A stretch of 37,015 nucleotides of DNA from an uncultured Paracoccaceae bacterium (GCA_937883775.1 CAKZXZ010000098.1:1-37015), one strand, 5' to 3'; shown: positions 1 through 8,417, counted from the first letter of the stretch. Program-made: numbers and translations. Notes: generated by a model from the letters alone, not told the origin.

Positions 1-197
1 CGGGTGAAGGTCGCGCGACCGGTCTTGCGGTCGATGGACACGCGGATGTCCATTTCGCTGCCGTAGCGCGACTTCGCCGCACGGGCGAGGCTTTCTTCCA
101 TCGCTTCGACCACCAGTGCGGGGTCGATCATCTTTTCACGGGCCACGGCCTCGGCAGTTTGGAGCAGCTCCAGCTGGTTTGCGGAAGTGATCGCCAT
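1..197 (-). CDS. nusA: Transcription termination/antitermination factor NusA, N-terminal part (runs off left edge)
   Basis: Only the first 65 codons are present. They read [19 protein letters not shown] and continue through [17 protein letters not shown] and [20 protein letters not shown], which is the characteristic N-terminal RNA-polymerase-binding domain of NusA. NusA binds the elongating polymerase and modulates pausing, intrinsic termination and rRNA antitermination. The ATG at 197-195 has an excellent Shine-Dalgarno sequence, AAGGAGG, at about 203-209. That site lies inside the end of rimP, whose stop codon sits two bases before the nusA start, so the two are surely one operon with coupled translation. 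The S1 and KH domains would lie beyond the left edge. Identification is firm from the domain sequence and the rimP neighbour. Confidence 0.95.
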   Translation of the reverse strand, partial: MAITSANQLELLQTAEAVAREKMIDPALVVEAMEESLARAAKSRYGSEMDIRVSIDRKTGRATFT

Positions 198-199
198 TG

Positions 200-781
200 T
201 CAGTCCTCCTTGGACCCTTGGGTCTGGGTTTCTTCTTCGATTGCGTCGAAGTCGTCTTCGTTCACAATGCCAGCCGCTTTGCGCTGCTTGAGCATCTCTT
301 TAATCAGATCATCGGTCAGCACCAGCTTGGCGTCCGACAGCCAGTCAAACTGCAAACCAATCGTGCCTTCGTCGATATTAATCAGGACCTCATCGCCCTC
401 AATCCCCGCCAATTCGCCTTTAAAGCGGCGGCGGCCATCAATCAGCTCGGTCGTTTCGATCTTCGCCTCATAGCCTTCCCATTGGTCAAAATCCTTGAGC
501 CGGGTCAGGGGGCGGTCGATGCCGGGGCTGGACACCTCAAGCGTGTAGGCGTCCAAAATAGGGTCTTCGACGTCCAGCACAGCCGACACCGCCGTGCTGA
601 CCTGCGCACATTCATCGACCTCAATCGCGCCATCAGGGCGCTGCACCATCAGTTGCAGCGTGCTTTCTTTGCCGCTCATCAAACGCACGCGCACAAGCTC
701 AAACCCCAGACCCTCAATCACAGGGGTCAGGATTTCAGCCATACGTTTGTCGATGGCAGCTTTGGCGATCAGATCAGACAT
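200..781 (-). CDS. rimP: Ribosome maturation factor RimP
   Basis: The 193-residue protein matches RimP in length and architecture. The N-terminal domain contains [18 protein letters not shown] and the family hallmark [20 protein letters not shown] followed by [15 protein letters not shown]. The C-terminal half is the SH3-like barrel. An acidic tail ([13 protein letters not shown]) follows. RimP assists late 30S subunit assembly in the cytoplasm. The order rimP-nusA is the conserved bacterial arrangement, and here the genes are separated by only two bases. The start ATG is at 781-779. An intrinsic terminator ends only about 20 nt upstream of it, which raises the question of how rimP-nusA is transcribed (see findings). 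Confidence 0.96.
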   Translation of the reverse strand: MSDLIAKAAIDKRMAEILTPVIEGLGFELVRVRLMSGKESTLQLMVQRPDGAIEVDECAQVSTAVSAVLDVEDPILDAYTLEVSSPGIDRPLTRLKDFDQWEGYEAKIETTELIDGRRRFKGELAGIEGDEVLINIDEGTIGLQFDWLSDAKLVLTDDLIKEMLKQRKAAGIVNEDDFDAIEEETQTQGSKED

Positions 782-802
782 TCAAGGCTTTCGCATAAGC
801 AC

Positions 803-826
803 AAAAAAACGGGCGCGCGGCCCGTT
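803..826 (-). terminator. Intrinsic terminator or attenuator just upstream of rimP
   Basis: On the minus strand a perfect 7-bp GC-rich stem, AACGGGC / GCCCGTT (826-820 and 814-808) with a 5-nt loop, is followed at once by a run of seven Ts (809-803). This is a textbook Rho-independent terminator. It lies downstream of the solute-binding-protein gene that ends at 913 and ends about 20 nt before the rimP start codon. It may simply end the upstream transcript, or it may act as an attenuator in the rimP-nusA leader. Confidence 0.8.
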
Positions 827-879
827 ACGATTTCCGGTGGAGCGTTAGGTTTGGACCCCAGCGCGCCGCTGTTGATCTG

Positions 880-908
880 CATATACGGAGCCGCGACCGA
901 GTCTGCAA
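880..908 (-). promoter_or_regulatory. Candidate sigma-70-like promoter for rimP-nusA
   Basis: Reading the minus strand, TTGCAG (908-903) is followed after 17 nt by TATATG (885-880). This is a weak but correctly spaced -35/-10 pair, placed between the stop of the upstream gene and the terminator hairpin at 803-826. If used, transcription would start near 873 and the rimP leader would contain the hairpin. The hexamers match the consensus only in part (3/6 and 4/6), so this is a suggestion only. Confidence 0.3.
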
Positions 909-912
909 GCCC

Positions 913-2235
913 TTAGGCGAACCACCACCGTTCGGCGATGCGGCTGCTGTCCAGTGACGCCAATGCGCCAATCGTTTCAGGGTGTATCAGCGTTTTGCGA
1001 TGCGCATCCACATAATCAGCAAAAGCGGGAATTACCTCAATGCCTTCCTCGGCCGTGATCTTTTGCATCTCTGCATAAATCTCACCACGGCGCTTACTGT
1101 CGGTCGTCGCACGCGCTTCTTTCAACAGTGCTTTGAATCGAGGCGTGTCCGGGTGCTTGAGGGTGGAGAACATCCAGTCTTCAGTCATCCTTCCATCGCG
1201 GAACGACACACGAGAGAGATCCTTTAGCAAAAGCTTCGGACCTTCCGACACGGGAACCTCAACCTCGGTGTAATAGGTGTTTCCAGGACCGATGGGATGA
1301 TCTTGCGCGACCGATCCATAGCCGTGCAACAATTCGGTCACGATCCCTTCACGGTCAATCTCTTGACGCAGCACATCCCGCGGCGCCCCCATCTCTTCGG
1401 GGTCCAGCACCATGTGACGGGTGCCACGCGCGACGGCAAGATCAATATCTGCGCGCCCTTTTAGATAGGGAATGGCATCAAACGGCACATCCCCAACCGC
1501 ATCAACCTGATTGCTCAGCAATGCCGTCATACGCGCCGTACTGTCCGAAATCGGGTGCAGCTCAACCGCGTCAAACCAGCCAGCTTTGCCGTCTTTGTAA
1601 TGACCGGCAACACGCTCGAGCTTTAAAATACCGTCTTCTTCCTGCGCGACACGATAGAGGCCCGTTCCGATTCCACGTGTGATCGCCTCGCCCATTTGAC
1701 GGGCGGGATAAATCACCAGCTGCGGATCGGCGAGAAGGAAAGGAAAATCAGCATTAGGCTCTTCCAATGTGATCCGAACTTTGCGGTCACCAAGCTTCTG
1801 AATATCCTTCATTTGGCAAGCAAACGGGATCGCAGCACTTTCCTTGCTCCGCTGATAAAATGTCAGACTTTCGACAACATCATCCGCCCCAAAAGGGCGG
1901 CCATTATGGAAAGTTACGTCAGAGCGCAGTGTAAAGGTCCAGACGGTCGCATCAACAGAGCCTTCCCAGCTTTCAGCCAATTCACCGACGAGCTGACCTT
2001 GCGCTGTCACTTCGGTCAGGCAATCAAACACGCAGCCTTGGGCGGCAACTCGCATCAGTGGATCAAAGACCTGACGGGCATCCCAGCTGATGCCATTGCT
2101 TTCCAACCCCAAACGCAATGTCCCCCCGCGTTTGGGTTGCGCCTGCAAAGGCACACCGGTCGCGGCAAGCACACCTGCCAGCGCACCAGAGGTCAAAAGA
2201 CCCCGCCGTGAGATATGTCTTTGTTTAAAACTCAA
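913..2235 (-). CDS. ABC transporter substrate-binding protein, family 5 (peptide/nickel type), Tat-exported
   Basis: This 440-residue protein starts with a twin-arginine signal (SRRGLLTSGALAGVLA, arginines 10-11) and a likely cleavage site after LQA near residue 32. The mature part begins KRGGTLRLGLES and contains the family-5 features LAESWEGSVDATVWTFTLR and VTFHNGRPFGADDVVESL. Relatives such as DppA and OppA bind peptides or nickel in the periplasm and deliver them to an ABC permease. At 440 residues it is shorter than the usual 500 or so. No permease or ATPase gene lies nearby, so it is an orphan here and its ligand cannot be inferred. The start is TTG (2235-2233) with AAGGGAA about 8 nt upstream. 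It lies 65 nt after pip and may be co-transcribed with it. Confidence 0.88.
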   Translation of the reverse strand: MSFKQRHISRRGLLTSGALAGVLAATGVPLQAQPKRGGTLRLGLESNGISWDARQVFDPLMRVAAQGCVFDCLTEVTAQGQLVGELAESWEGSVDATVWTFTLRSDVTFHNGRPFGADDVVESLTFYQRSKESAAIPFACQMKDIQKLGDRKVRITLEEPNADFPFLLADPQLVIYPARQMGEAITRGIGTGLYRVAQEEDGILKLERVAGHYKDGKAGWFDAVELHPISDSTARMTALLSNQVDAVGDVPFDAIPYLKGRADIDLAVARGTRHMVLDPEEMGAPRDVLRQEIDREGIVTELLHGYGSVAQDHPIGPGNTYYTEVEVPVSEGPKLLLKDLSRVSFRDGRMTEDWMFSTLKHPDTPRFKALLKEARATTDSKRRGEIYAEMQKITAEEGIEVIPAFADYVDAHRKTLIHPETIGALASLDSSRIAERWWFA

Positions 2236-2300
2236 AAGAAATTCCCTTGATTCGGGCCTGTAGAGTAACGGGCGAAAACATGCCGACCAAGCAAAACTGA

Positions 2301-3290
2301 TTACAGACCAAGACGTTCTGGCTTATCCCGCAAACTATCCATCGTGCGGACCAATTCGGCACTGATCCCAGGTTCTGATAAGGCGTGTCCCGCTTTGGGA
2401 ACCATCTTCATCTCGCATTTCGGCCAGGCTGTGGACAAAGCGTATGCCGACCGGGGTGGACAGATCATATCATATCGTCCCTGCACAATCTTGCCGGGTA
2501 TGTCTTTCAAAAGCGATGCGTTCTTTAGGATTTGCCCATCTTCTTCCAAAAACGCCTTGTTTGCGAAGTAATGGTTTTCAAGCCGCGCAAAGGCCCGGGC
2601 GTAGTCTGCAGGGCTTTCGCCCGTCGCGCCTGTATTCTCAATCGATGCCAGCGCGTTTTCCCACGCGGCCCAGGCACGACCGTAACGTGTCTCCATCACC
2701 AGATCGCCGGAAAAGAGCCTGCGATTATAAGCGGTTATCATGTCGAAACGCTCGTCTTCGGGGATCGGGTCGACAAACCGCTGCCATAAGTCAGGCCAAA
2801 AACCACCCGCACCACCCTGATAGAACCAGTCCAGTTCTGCCTGCGTGGCCAGAAAAACGCCGCGCAACGCCAGATAGGCCGCACGCTCGGGATGGGTCTG
2901 CGCATAGACAAGCGCCAAGGTCGCGCCCCAGCTACCGCCAAAGACGATCCATCGGTCGATCTGCAACGTCTCGCGGATCAGCTCGATATCGCGCACCAAA
3001 TGCCATGTTGTGTTGTCTTTGATACTTGCGTGGGGTTTCGAACGCCCGCATCCACGCTGATCGAATAGAACGATACGATAGGCAGCGGGATCAAAGTAAC
3101 GCCGCATTGCGGGGCTGCAGCCTCCGCCCGGACCACCATGAAGAACGATTACGGGGATGCCATCAGGGTTGCCGCATTGCTCCATGTAAATGCGATGGCC
3201 ATCACCCACATCAAACATCCGTTGATCGAAGGGATCAATCGGAGGATAGAGGAATTGAGCTGCGCTCTTTTGGCCAGAGAATTTGTCCAT
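2301..3290 (-). CDS. pip: Proline iminopeptidase (S33 alpha/beta hydrolase)
   Basis: The enzyme releases N-terminal proline from peptides in the cytoplasm. The family signature is complete: the oxyanion segment [11 protein letters not shown] (about residues 50-60), FDQRGCGRS (76-84), the nucleophile elbow [10 protein letters not shown] with Ser120, a late Asp in GRYDMICPP and the His in AGHALSEPG. The called start is ATG 3290-3288, because AGGGA lies about 5 nt upstream and MDKFSGQ fits the family's usual N terminus. An in-frame ATG at 3326 would add 12 residues but lacks a good ribosome-binding site. The gene is divergent from ubiG with about 56 nt between the chosen starts, so their promoters must overlap. 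Confidence 0.94.
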   Translation of the reverse strand: MDKFSGQKSAAQFLYPPIDPFDQRMFDVGDGHRIYMEQCGNPDGIPVIVLHGGPGGGCSPAMRRYFDPAAYRIVLFDQRGCGRSKPHASIKDNTTWHLVRDIELIRETLQIDRWIVFGGSWGATLALVYAQTHPERAAYLALRGVFLATQAELDWFYQGGAGGFWPDLWQRFVDPIPEDERFDMITAYNRRLFSGDLVMETRYGRAWAAWENALASIENTGATGESPADYARAFARLENHYFANKAFLEEDGQILKNASLLKDIPGKIVQGRYDMICPPRSAYALSTAWPKCEMKMVPKAGHALSEPGISAELVRTMDSLRDKPERLGL

Positions 3291-3346
3291 ACTGTCCCTA
3301 TATAACGCAGCAAAGGGTTCTGCCATCCAGCACAGGAAAAAGAAAC

Positions 3347-4090
3347 GTGACGCAGATGCAAAATACGGTCGATACGTCGGAAGTGGCCAAATTTGAAGCC
3401 ATGGCGGCGGAATGGTGGGACCCGAACGGGAAATTCAAACCGCTGCATATGCTTAATCCCTGCCGATTAGATTATATTACGTCGCAAATCGCAGCCGAGT
3501 TTGATCGCGATCTGAATGAAACCACCCCGTTTGCTGGATTGCGCCTGCTTGATATCGGTTGCGGCGGCGGCTTGCTCTCCGAGCCAATGGCGCGGCTGGG
3601 TGCAACGGTTGTCGGCGCTGACGCAGCCGAAGGGAATATTCCTGTCGCACAGGTGCATGCCACCAGGTCGGGGCTAGAGATCGACTATCGCCACACAACC
3701 GCAGAGGCACTTGCAGACGCGGGAGAGCAGTTCGATATCGTGCTGAATATGGAAGTGGTCGAGCATGTCGCCGACCCGCTTGCCTATCTGACGGCTTGCC
3801 AGATGCTGCTCAAAAAAGGCGGATTGCACCTGTGTTCGACACTGAATCGAAACCCCAAAAGCTATCTTGCGGCGATTATTGGGGCTGAACATGTGATGCG
3901 TTGGTTGCCCAAAGGCACACATGATTGGTCAAAGTTCATCACGCCCGATGAATTGTTTGATCTGCTGACCAAAGCGGGCCTCGATCCAGTGGATCGCAAG
4001 GGCTTTGTCTTTAATCCGGTGACGTGGACCTGGTCATTGTCGGACCGTGATCTCAGCGTGAACTACGTCACGACCAGTTTGAAAAACTAG
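3347..4090 (+). CDS. ubiG: Ubiquinone biosynthesis O-methyltransferase UbiG
   Basis: UbiG carries out both SAM-dependent O-methylations of ubiquinone synthesis. The 247-residue protein contains the family-specific opening [20 protein letters not shown] and the next segment [16 protein letters not shown]. It also has the SAM motif [21 protein letters not shown], the motif [11 protein letters not shown], and the late segment [17 protein letters not shown]. The open frame extends upstream to 3026, but that part is antisense to pip and is not protein-like. GTG at 3347 is preferred because AGGA lies 9 nt before it; the ATG at 3356 is too far from that site. Its stop shares CTAG (4087-4090) with the stop of the convergent marR gene. 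Confidence 0.96.
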   Translation: MTQMQNTVDTSEVAKFEAMAAEWWDPNGKFKPLHMLNPCRLDYITSQIAAEFDRDLNETTPFAGLRLLDIGCGGGLLSEPMARLGATVVGADAAEGNIPVAQVHATRSGLEIDYRHTTAEALADAGEQFDIVLNMEVVEHVADPLAYLTACQMLLKKGGLHLCSTLNRNPKSYLAAIIGAEHVMRWLPKGTHDWSKFITPDELFDLLTKAGLDPVDRKGFVFNPVTWTWSLSDRDLSVNYVTTSLKN

Positions 4091-4530
4091 TCATCACTCG
4101 ACAGGTTTTTACGCAGTGTCCTAAGCACCGGCACCGCAGCGCGAACATTCTCGGGGCCAAGATCGCGAACCGTTTCGCCTATCAGCGGCGAGATGACAGC
4201 AATGGCAGCATCGCGTGCCGCGCGGCCTGCCGGGCTGATGGCCACCATCTTGCGCCGTGCGTCATCCCAATCAGGACGGATATGCACATAGCCCGCCCAT
4301 TCAAGCTTGCTTAACGTGTTGGTCATGGCACCCCGCGTCAGATGAAACGCCTTGGCCAATTGCGCCGGAGAGCGTTCATCCCCGACATGTGCCAGATGAT
4401 TCAAGACCGAGAAATGCGACAGCTCCATCCCTTTCGGCAAAAGCCGAGAGATCCGATTACGCGTCAGTTGCTCTGTCATCAGAATCTCACTGAACAGCGC
4501 AACCGCAAGAGGGTCGTTTTTATCAGTCAT
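4087..4530 (-). CDS. MarR-family transcriptional regulator
   Basis: The 147-residue protein has the winged-helix layout of MarR dimers. A helical N terminus ([21 protein letters not shown]) is followed by the DNA-binding helices [22 protein letters not shown] and [18 protein letters not shown], and the wing motif [15 protein letters not shown]. The ligand and target are unknown. Its ATG overlaps the stop of the upstream amidase gene as ATGA (4527-4530), so the two are translationally coupled at the end of the comF-grxC-amidase run. It may control that run or the nearby ubiG; this is inference. Confidence 0.9.
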   Translation of the reverse strand: MTDKNDPLAVALFSEILMTEQLTRNRISRLLPKGMELSHFSVLNHLAHVGDERSPAQLAKAFHLTRGAMTNTLSKLEWAGYVHIRPDWDDARRKMVAISPAGRAARDAAIAVISPLIGETVRDLGPENVRAAVPVLRTLRKNLSSDD

Positions 4531-5363
4531 TCCGGGCCTGTGAAACTACGCGTATGGGTTAAAGACGGGATGCTGTCTCTTACCGTTTCAGCTTGAGAAA
4601 GGTCCAGAGATATCAGCGATATACCAGGCTCTTGGCCTGCATCATACAGGATTTCACCCCAAGGCGAAATGGCCATCGAGTGACCATATGTTTTGCGTGG
4701 TTTTCCATTTTGTGCAGCATGGGTTCCGGTCTGCGCCGGAGCCAAAACAAAACTGCCTGTTTCAATCGCGCGCGCTTTCAAAAGCGGTTCCCAATGTGAC
4801 GGCCCGGTCCCGGTCGAAAACGCCGACGGTGCCGTCAGAATAGTTGCGCCAGCTTGTGCCAAAGCGCGATAAAGATACGGAAAGCGGATGTCATAACAGA
4901 TCGAGAGGCCAAGTCGCGCGCGATCGATATCGGCGACAACGGCCCGCTCTCCAGGGCGATACCCTTTCGATTCGTGATAGCTTTCGGTCAGGGACACAGT
5001 CACATCAAACATGTGCATCTTGTCGTAACGTGCCACAATACGTCCGTCTGGCCCGATCAGGAAAGAGCGGTTGGCAAAGCGCCCATCTGTATCTTCGGTC
5101 TTGAGCGCAAGCGATCCGATCAACAGCCAAATGCCCAGCGCCTGTGCCTGGGCTCTAAGCGCAGCGAGCGTTTGATCCTCGGCCTCTGTCTGAAGCGCAT
5201 CCATCTGATGCGCGCGGGACGACGACACACAATTGGTCACTTCCGGGGTCAGGACAAAACGCGCGCCGGCTGCCGCTGCCTCGGCAATGAAAGCCTGGGT
5301 CACTGGCAGGTTCTCTGCGGGCATATCGCCCGAATTCAGCTGGATCAGAGCCGTTTTAAGCAT
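4527..5363 (-). CDS. Carbon-nitrogen hydrolase, Nit1/Nit2-like amidase
   Basis: This 278-residue nitrilase-superfamily protein has the full Glu-Lys-Cys triad: Glu41 in FVLTPEVTN, Lys115 in RYDKMHMFD and Cys156 in LSICYDIRFP. The segment YDKMHMFDVTV and the overall length fit the Nit subgroup, whose characterised members hydrolyse deaminated glutathione or omega-amides of 2-oxo acids. The start ATG directly abuts the stop codon of grxC, and the end overlaps marR. Placement beside a glutaredoxin gene makes the deaminated-glutathione amidase role attractive, but the substrate is not shown by the sequence. Confidence 0.92.
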   Translation of the reverse strand: MLKTALIQLNSGDMPAENLPVTQAFIAEAAAAGARFVLTPEVTNCVSSSRAHQMDALQTEAEDQTLAALRAQAQALGIWLLIGSLALKTEDTDGRFANRSFLIGPDGRIVARYDKMHMFDVTVSLTESYHESKGYRPGERAVVADIDRARLGLSICYDIRFPYLYRALAQAGATILTAPSAFSTGTGPSHWEPLLKARAIETGSFVLAPAQTGTHAAQNGKPRKTYGHSMAISPWGEILYDAGQEPGISLISLDLSQAETVRDSIPSLTHTRSFTGPE

Positions 5364-5621
5364 CTACGCTGCGAGCAGGGCATCCAGCTTGCCGGCCTTC
5401 TCCAACGCAAAAAGATCATCACATCCGCCGACATGGATATCCCCAATGAAAATCTGCGGGACCGTGCGGCCACCATTTGCCCGCTTAATCATCTCGGGCT
5501 TTTTCGATGGATCGCGCAAGACGTCAATCTCGGAAAAGCTGGCGCCTTTCTGCGTCAGTAGCCGTTTGGCTGCATGACAAAAGCCGCATAGGGGGGAGGT
5601 ATAAATCTCAATCGGTTGCAT
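5364..5621 (-). CDS. grxC: Glutaredoxin 3
   Basis: With the start at 5621 the protein is 85 residues, the standard length for glutaredoxin 3. It reads MQPIEIYTSPLCGFCHAAKR, with a CGFC redox site (Cys12, Cys15), the cis-proline segment GGRTVPQIFIGD and the glutathione-binding HVGGCDDL. It reduces protein disulfides and glutathione mixed disulfides in the cytoplasm. The ATG at 5621-5619 is chosen because AAGGA lies 7 nt upstream. Starts at 5627 (too near that site) and 5672 (abutting the comF stop, no site) are less likely. The variant CGFC replaces the common CPYC. It is followed with zero spacing by the amidase gene. Confidence 0.94.
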   Translation of the reverse strand: MQPIEIYTSPLCGFCHAAKRLLTQKGASFSEIDVLRDPSKKPEMIKRANGGRTVPQIFIGDIHVGGCDDLFALEKAGKLDALLAA

Positions 5622-5672
5622 CGACATGTCCTTTTTCGCACCGCGACCCGTAACGAGCGCGACCGTAGACAT

Positions 5673-6389
5673 TTAGGTCTCTTTTGCAACGCGTGCCAGC
5701 ACTGCGACATTTACGTTGGCCGCACCTGCTGCATTCAGCGCCTCTGCGCAGGCCGCGAGCGTCGCCCCCGAAGTCATCACATCATCTACCAACAACACAT
5801 CCTGACCCGTCACCGTACCTTCATGCACTTTCGGCACATCAATCATCCCGGCCAAAGCCTCAAACCGCGCCTCACGGGACAAACCGTCAAGTGAACGTGT
5901 CGGCAACCGGCGTTCAAGAACCTCCGGGCGATAGGCCAAACCGCTAAGCCGCCCCAACGCACGACCAAGTTCAGCCGATTGGTTATATCGCCGCTGCACA
6001 CGCCTGCGCCAATGGAGCGGAACCGGAACGATCAGCGTTTTTTCGGTCAAAAGGCCCTTTGTTGCATTAAGCAGCCAACGCGCCGCCGGTCGTGCCAGAT
6101 CCGTGCGATCACCATGTTTCAAGGCAAGCACCAGCTTGCGTCCTGTTTCGGAATAGACAAACGCCGCGCGGCCACGGGTCCAGGGACGTGCAATCACCAT
6201 ACAATCATCGCAAAGGACGATATCGCTGTCTTCGCCAGGCAACGGCACACCGCAGCAATCACACACAAGACCCGAGATGAAATGGACACCATGCCAGCAC
6301 GTTCCACACAACGCGTCATCCTGTTCGACCAAGGCATCGCAGGTCAGGCACTGCGCCGGATATAACAGGCGCAAGACGCTTTGCATCAT
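5673..6389 (-). CDS. comF: ComF-family phosphoribosyltransferase-like protein
   Basis: The 238-residue protein has an N-terminal zinc-finger region with four CxxC pairs (CLTC, CGTC, CDCC, CDDC) and a C-terminal PRTase fold with the PRPP-binding loop DVLLVDDVMTSGATL. The middle contains LVLALKHGDR, IVPVPLHWRR and RRYNQSAELG, all typical of ComF. In naturally competent bacteria ComF acts in the cytosol during DNA uptake; in many others its exact role is unknown. GGGAG precedes the two adjacent ATG codons at 6389 and 6386. The gene is divergent from the NDUFAF5-like gene with only 26 nt between start codons. Confidence 0.92.
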   Translation of the reverse strand: MMQSVLRLLYPAQCLTCDALVEQDDALCGTCWHGVHFISGLVCDCCGVPLPGEDSDIVLCDDCMVIARPWTRGRAAFVYSETGRKLVLALKHGDRTDLARPAARWLLNATKGLLTEKTLIVPVPLHWRRRVQRRYNQSAELGRALGRLSGLAYRPEVLERRLPTRSLDGLSREARFEALAGMIDVPKVHEGTVTGQDVLLVDDVMTSGATLAACAEALNAAGAANVNVAVLARVAKET

Positions 6390-6415
6390 GATCGCTCCCT
6401 TCTACATAGCGGTGC

Positions 6416-7255
6416 ATGAACAACGCACCGATCCTGACAGACCGCACAGCCCTGCTGCATCACCGCGCCCGTGTGGGCGATGGTGACGATCTGTTCCTGC
6501 ATGCGCAGGCGGCCAATGAACTGCATGAAAGACTGCAAGAGGTTAACAGGACGTTTACCAATATTGCGATCGTGACAGGTTTTCCGCGATTTTGGGAAGA
6601 TCAGTTTCCGGGCGCGCACATGATCGAGGACACAGACACACTTGATCTAACTGTCGATACCTACGATCTGGTGATCCACGCAATGGCTTTGCATTGGGCC
6701 AATGATCCCGTCGGCCAATTGATCCAGTGCCATCGCGCGCTCAAAAGCGATGGGCTTTTTCTGTGCGTATGCCTTGGAGGTCAGACGTTGAACGAATTGC
6801 GCAGCGTTCTGGCGCAGGCCGAGACAACCTTGCGCGGCGGCCTGTCACCCCGCGTCGCCCCGATGGGAGAGGTGCGCGATTTTGGGGGATTGCTGCAACG
6901 AGCTGGCTTTGCGCTGCCTGTTGCAGACACCACGGCTGTTCAGGTCGCGTATCAAAGCATGCTGCACCTGATGCGTGACTTGCGGCGTATGGGCGAAACC
7001 AGTGCTCTTGCGATGCGCAGCAAACAGCCTTTGCACCGCGACCTCCTGCAGGAGGCAGAGCGTATCTACAGGGATCATTTTTCGGCACAAGACGACCGTA
7101 TCATGGCCACGTTTGAGCTAATTTTTCTGTCGGGCTGGGTACCAGATGACAGCCAACAAAAGCCTTTACGCCCAGGCTCGGCAAAACAACGCTTGGCCGA
7201 CGCGCTTGGAACACCTGAATTGCGGCTAGACGATCCCGCAGACTCATCCAAATGA
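6416..7255 (+). CDS. NDUFAF5-like (BioC-related) protein, probable complex I assembly factor
   Basis: This 279-residue protein has a class I methyltransferase fold. Its central and C-terminal parts resemble NDUFAF5: ALHWANDPVGQLIQCHRALK, DGLFLCVCLGGQTLNELR, AETTLRGGLSPRVAP and LLQRAGFALPVADT, then VAYQSMLHLMRDLRRMGE. NDUFAF5 modifies an arginine of the complex I subunit NDUFS7 during assembly. The glycine-rich SAM motif I expected near residues 45-60 is replaced by IAIVTGFPRFWEDQFPGA, which lacks GxGxG. It is therefore uncertain whether SAM is bound in the usual way. Older annotations would call it BioC, but biotin genes are absent here. The ATG lies 26 nt from the comF start on the other strand, with no strong ribosome-binding site. 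Confidence 0.82.
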   Translation: MNNAPILTDRTALLHHRARVGDGDDLFLHAQAANELHERLQEVNRTFTNIAIVTGFPRFWEDQFPGAHMIEDTDTLDLTVDTYDLVIHAMALHWANDPVGQLIQCHRALKSDGLFLCVCLGGQTLNELRSVLAQAETTLRGGLSPRVAPMGEVRDFGGLLQRAGFALPVADTTAVQVAYQSMLHLMRDLRRMGETSALAMRSKQPLHRDLLQEAERIYRDHFSAQDDRIMATFELIFLSGWVPDDSQQKPLRPGSAKQRLADALGTPELRLDDPADSSK

Positions 7256-7316
7256 TTGACGTAGCCGTATAAGTCATTAACTGCACATCACGCACCTTAT
7301 CTGATATCGGAACTTC

Positions 7317-8417
7317 ATGATGCTCGATGCGAAATCCGGCGCGGCTTTGACCGACCTAGCTCCAATGGAAGCGACCTGCCCCATCCACGCTGATGAAGAT
7401 CACCCAAAGGTGCCTCCTGCGCGCACTGGGATCTTGCTCGCCAATCTCGGGACACCGGATAATTACGACTACTGGTCCATGCGCCGCTATCTGAACGAGT
7501 TCCTGTCAGACCGCCGCGTGATCGACTATTCGCCCTGGATTTGGCAGCCGTTGTTGCAGCTTATCATTTTGACAAAACGTCCGTTTTCATCTGGTGCTGC
7601 CTATAAATCGATCTGGAATGAAGAGGCGGGCGAAAGCCCGTTGATGACCATTACCAAAGATCAAACGGCAAAGATAAAAGCAGCTATGAAAGCGCGCTAT
7701 GGCGATCAGGTTATGGTCGATTTTTGCATGCGCTATGGCAATCCATCGACCAAATCAAAGGTGCGTGCAATGCGCGAAGCCGGGTGCCAGCGCATCCTCT
7801 TCTTTCCGCTTTATCCGCATTATGCCGGGGCCACATCAGCCACCGCGAATGATGAATTTTTCCGGTCATTGACCCATGAGAAGTGGCAACCTGCAGTTCG
7901 CACAGTCCCCGCTTACTTCGACAATCCGAAATATATCGACGCGCTGGCGCAATCCATTGACCGGACCTATGCGGGGATGGAAAGCAAGCCGGATATCCTT
8001 GTTTGTTCGTATCACGGGGTGCCAAAGCGGTATCTTCTGGAGGGTGATCCTTACCATTGCCAGTGTCAGAAAACGACACGACTGCTGAAAGAGCGGTTGG
8101 GTTGGGCGGACACCGAGATCAAGACAACATTCCAAAGCCGCTTCGGCCCAGAGGAATGGCTCAAGCCATATACAGTTGAAGAGGTTGCGCGCCTTGCCGA
8201 AGAGGGCAAGAAAAAGATTGCTGTCTGCGCACCCGCATTTTCGGCCGATTGCATCGAGACGCTGGAAGAGATCAACGAAGAGATCAAGGAAAGCTTTGAA
8301 GAGGCTGGCGGTGAAGAGTTCACCTACATCCCTTGCCTCAATGATGACGAAGCCCACATCGAAGCATTGTCTTGCGTCATTGACGACAACCTTGCCGGTT
8401 GGCTGGATCGGATTTGA
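7317..8417 (+). CDS. hemH: Ferrochelatase
   Basis: Ferrochelatase inserts Fe2+ into protoporphyrin IX, the last step of haem synthesis. The 366-residue protein has the opening GILLANLGTPDNYDYWSMRR and YLNEFLSDRRVID, the segment LFFPLYPHYAGATSAT, the metal-binding His in CSYHGVPKRYL and the acidic motif PAFSADCIETLEEINEE. It carries an N-terminal extension of about 35 residues before the conserved core (MMLDAKSGAALTDLAPMEAT...). ATG codons at 7317 and 7320 are both possible; only a weak CGGAA site precedes them. It lies 61 nt after the NDUFAF5-like gene in the same direction and ends at a strong terminator. Confidence 0.96.
   Translation: MMLDAKSGAALTDLAPMEATCPIHADEDHPKVPPARTGILLANLGTPDNYDYWSMRRYLNEFLSDRRVIDYSPWIWQPLLQLIILTKRPFSSGAAYKSIWNEEAGESPLMTITKDQTAKIKAAMKARYGDQVMVDFCMRYGNPSTKSKVRAMREAGCQRILFFPLYPHYAGATSATANDEFFRSLTHEKWQPAVRTVPAYFDNPKYIDALAQSIDRTYAGMESKPDILVCSYHGVPKRYLLEGDPYHCQCQKTTRLLKERLGWADTEIKTTFQSRFGPEEWLKPYTVEEVARLAEEGKKKIAVCAPAFSADCIETLEEINEEIKESFEEAGGEEFTYIPCLNDDEAHIEALSCVIDDNLAGWLDRI

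Noticed and set aside
2444-3022. Long open frame antisense to pip (192 residues)
   Set aside because: Arginine-rich shadow with no motif and no ribosome-binding site; pip has complete conserved catalytic motifs.
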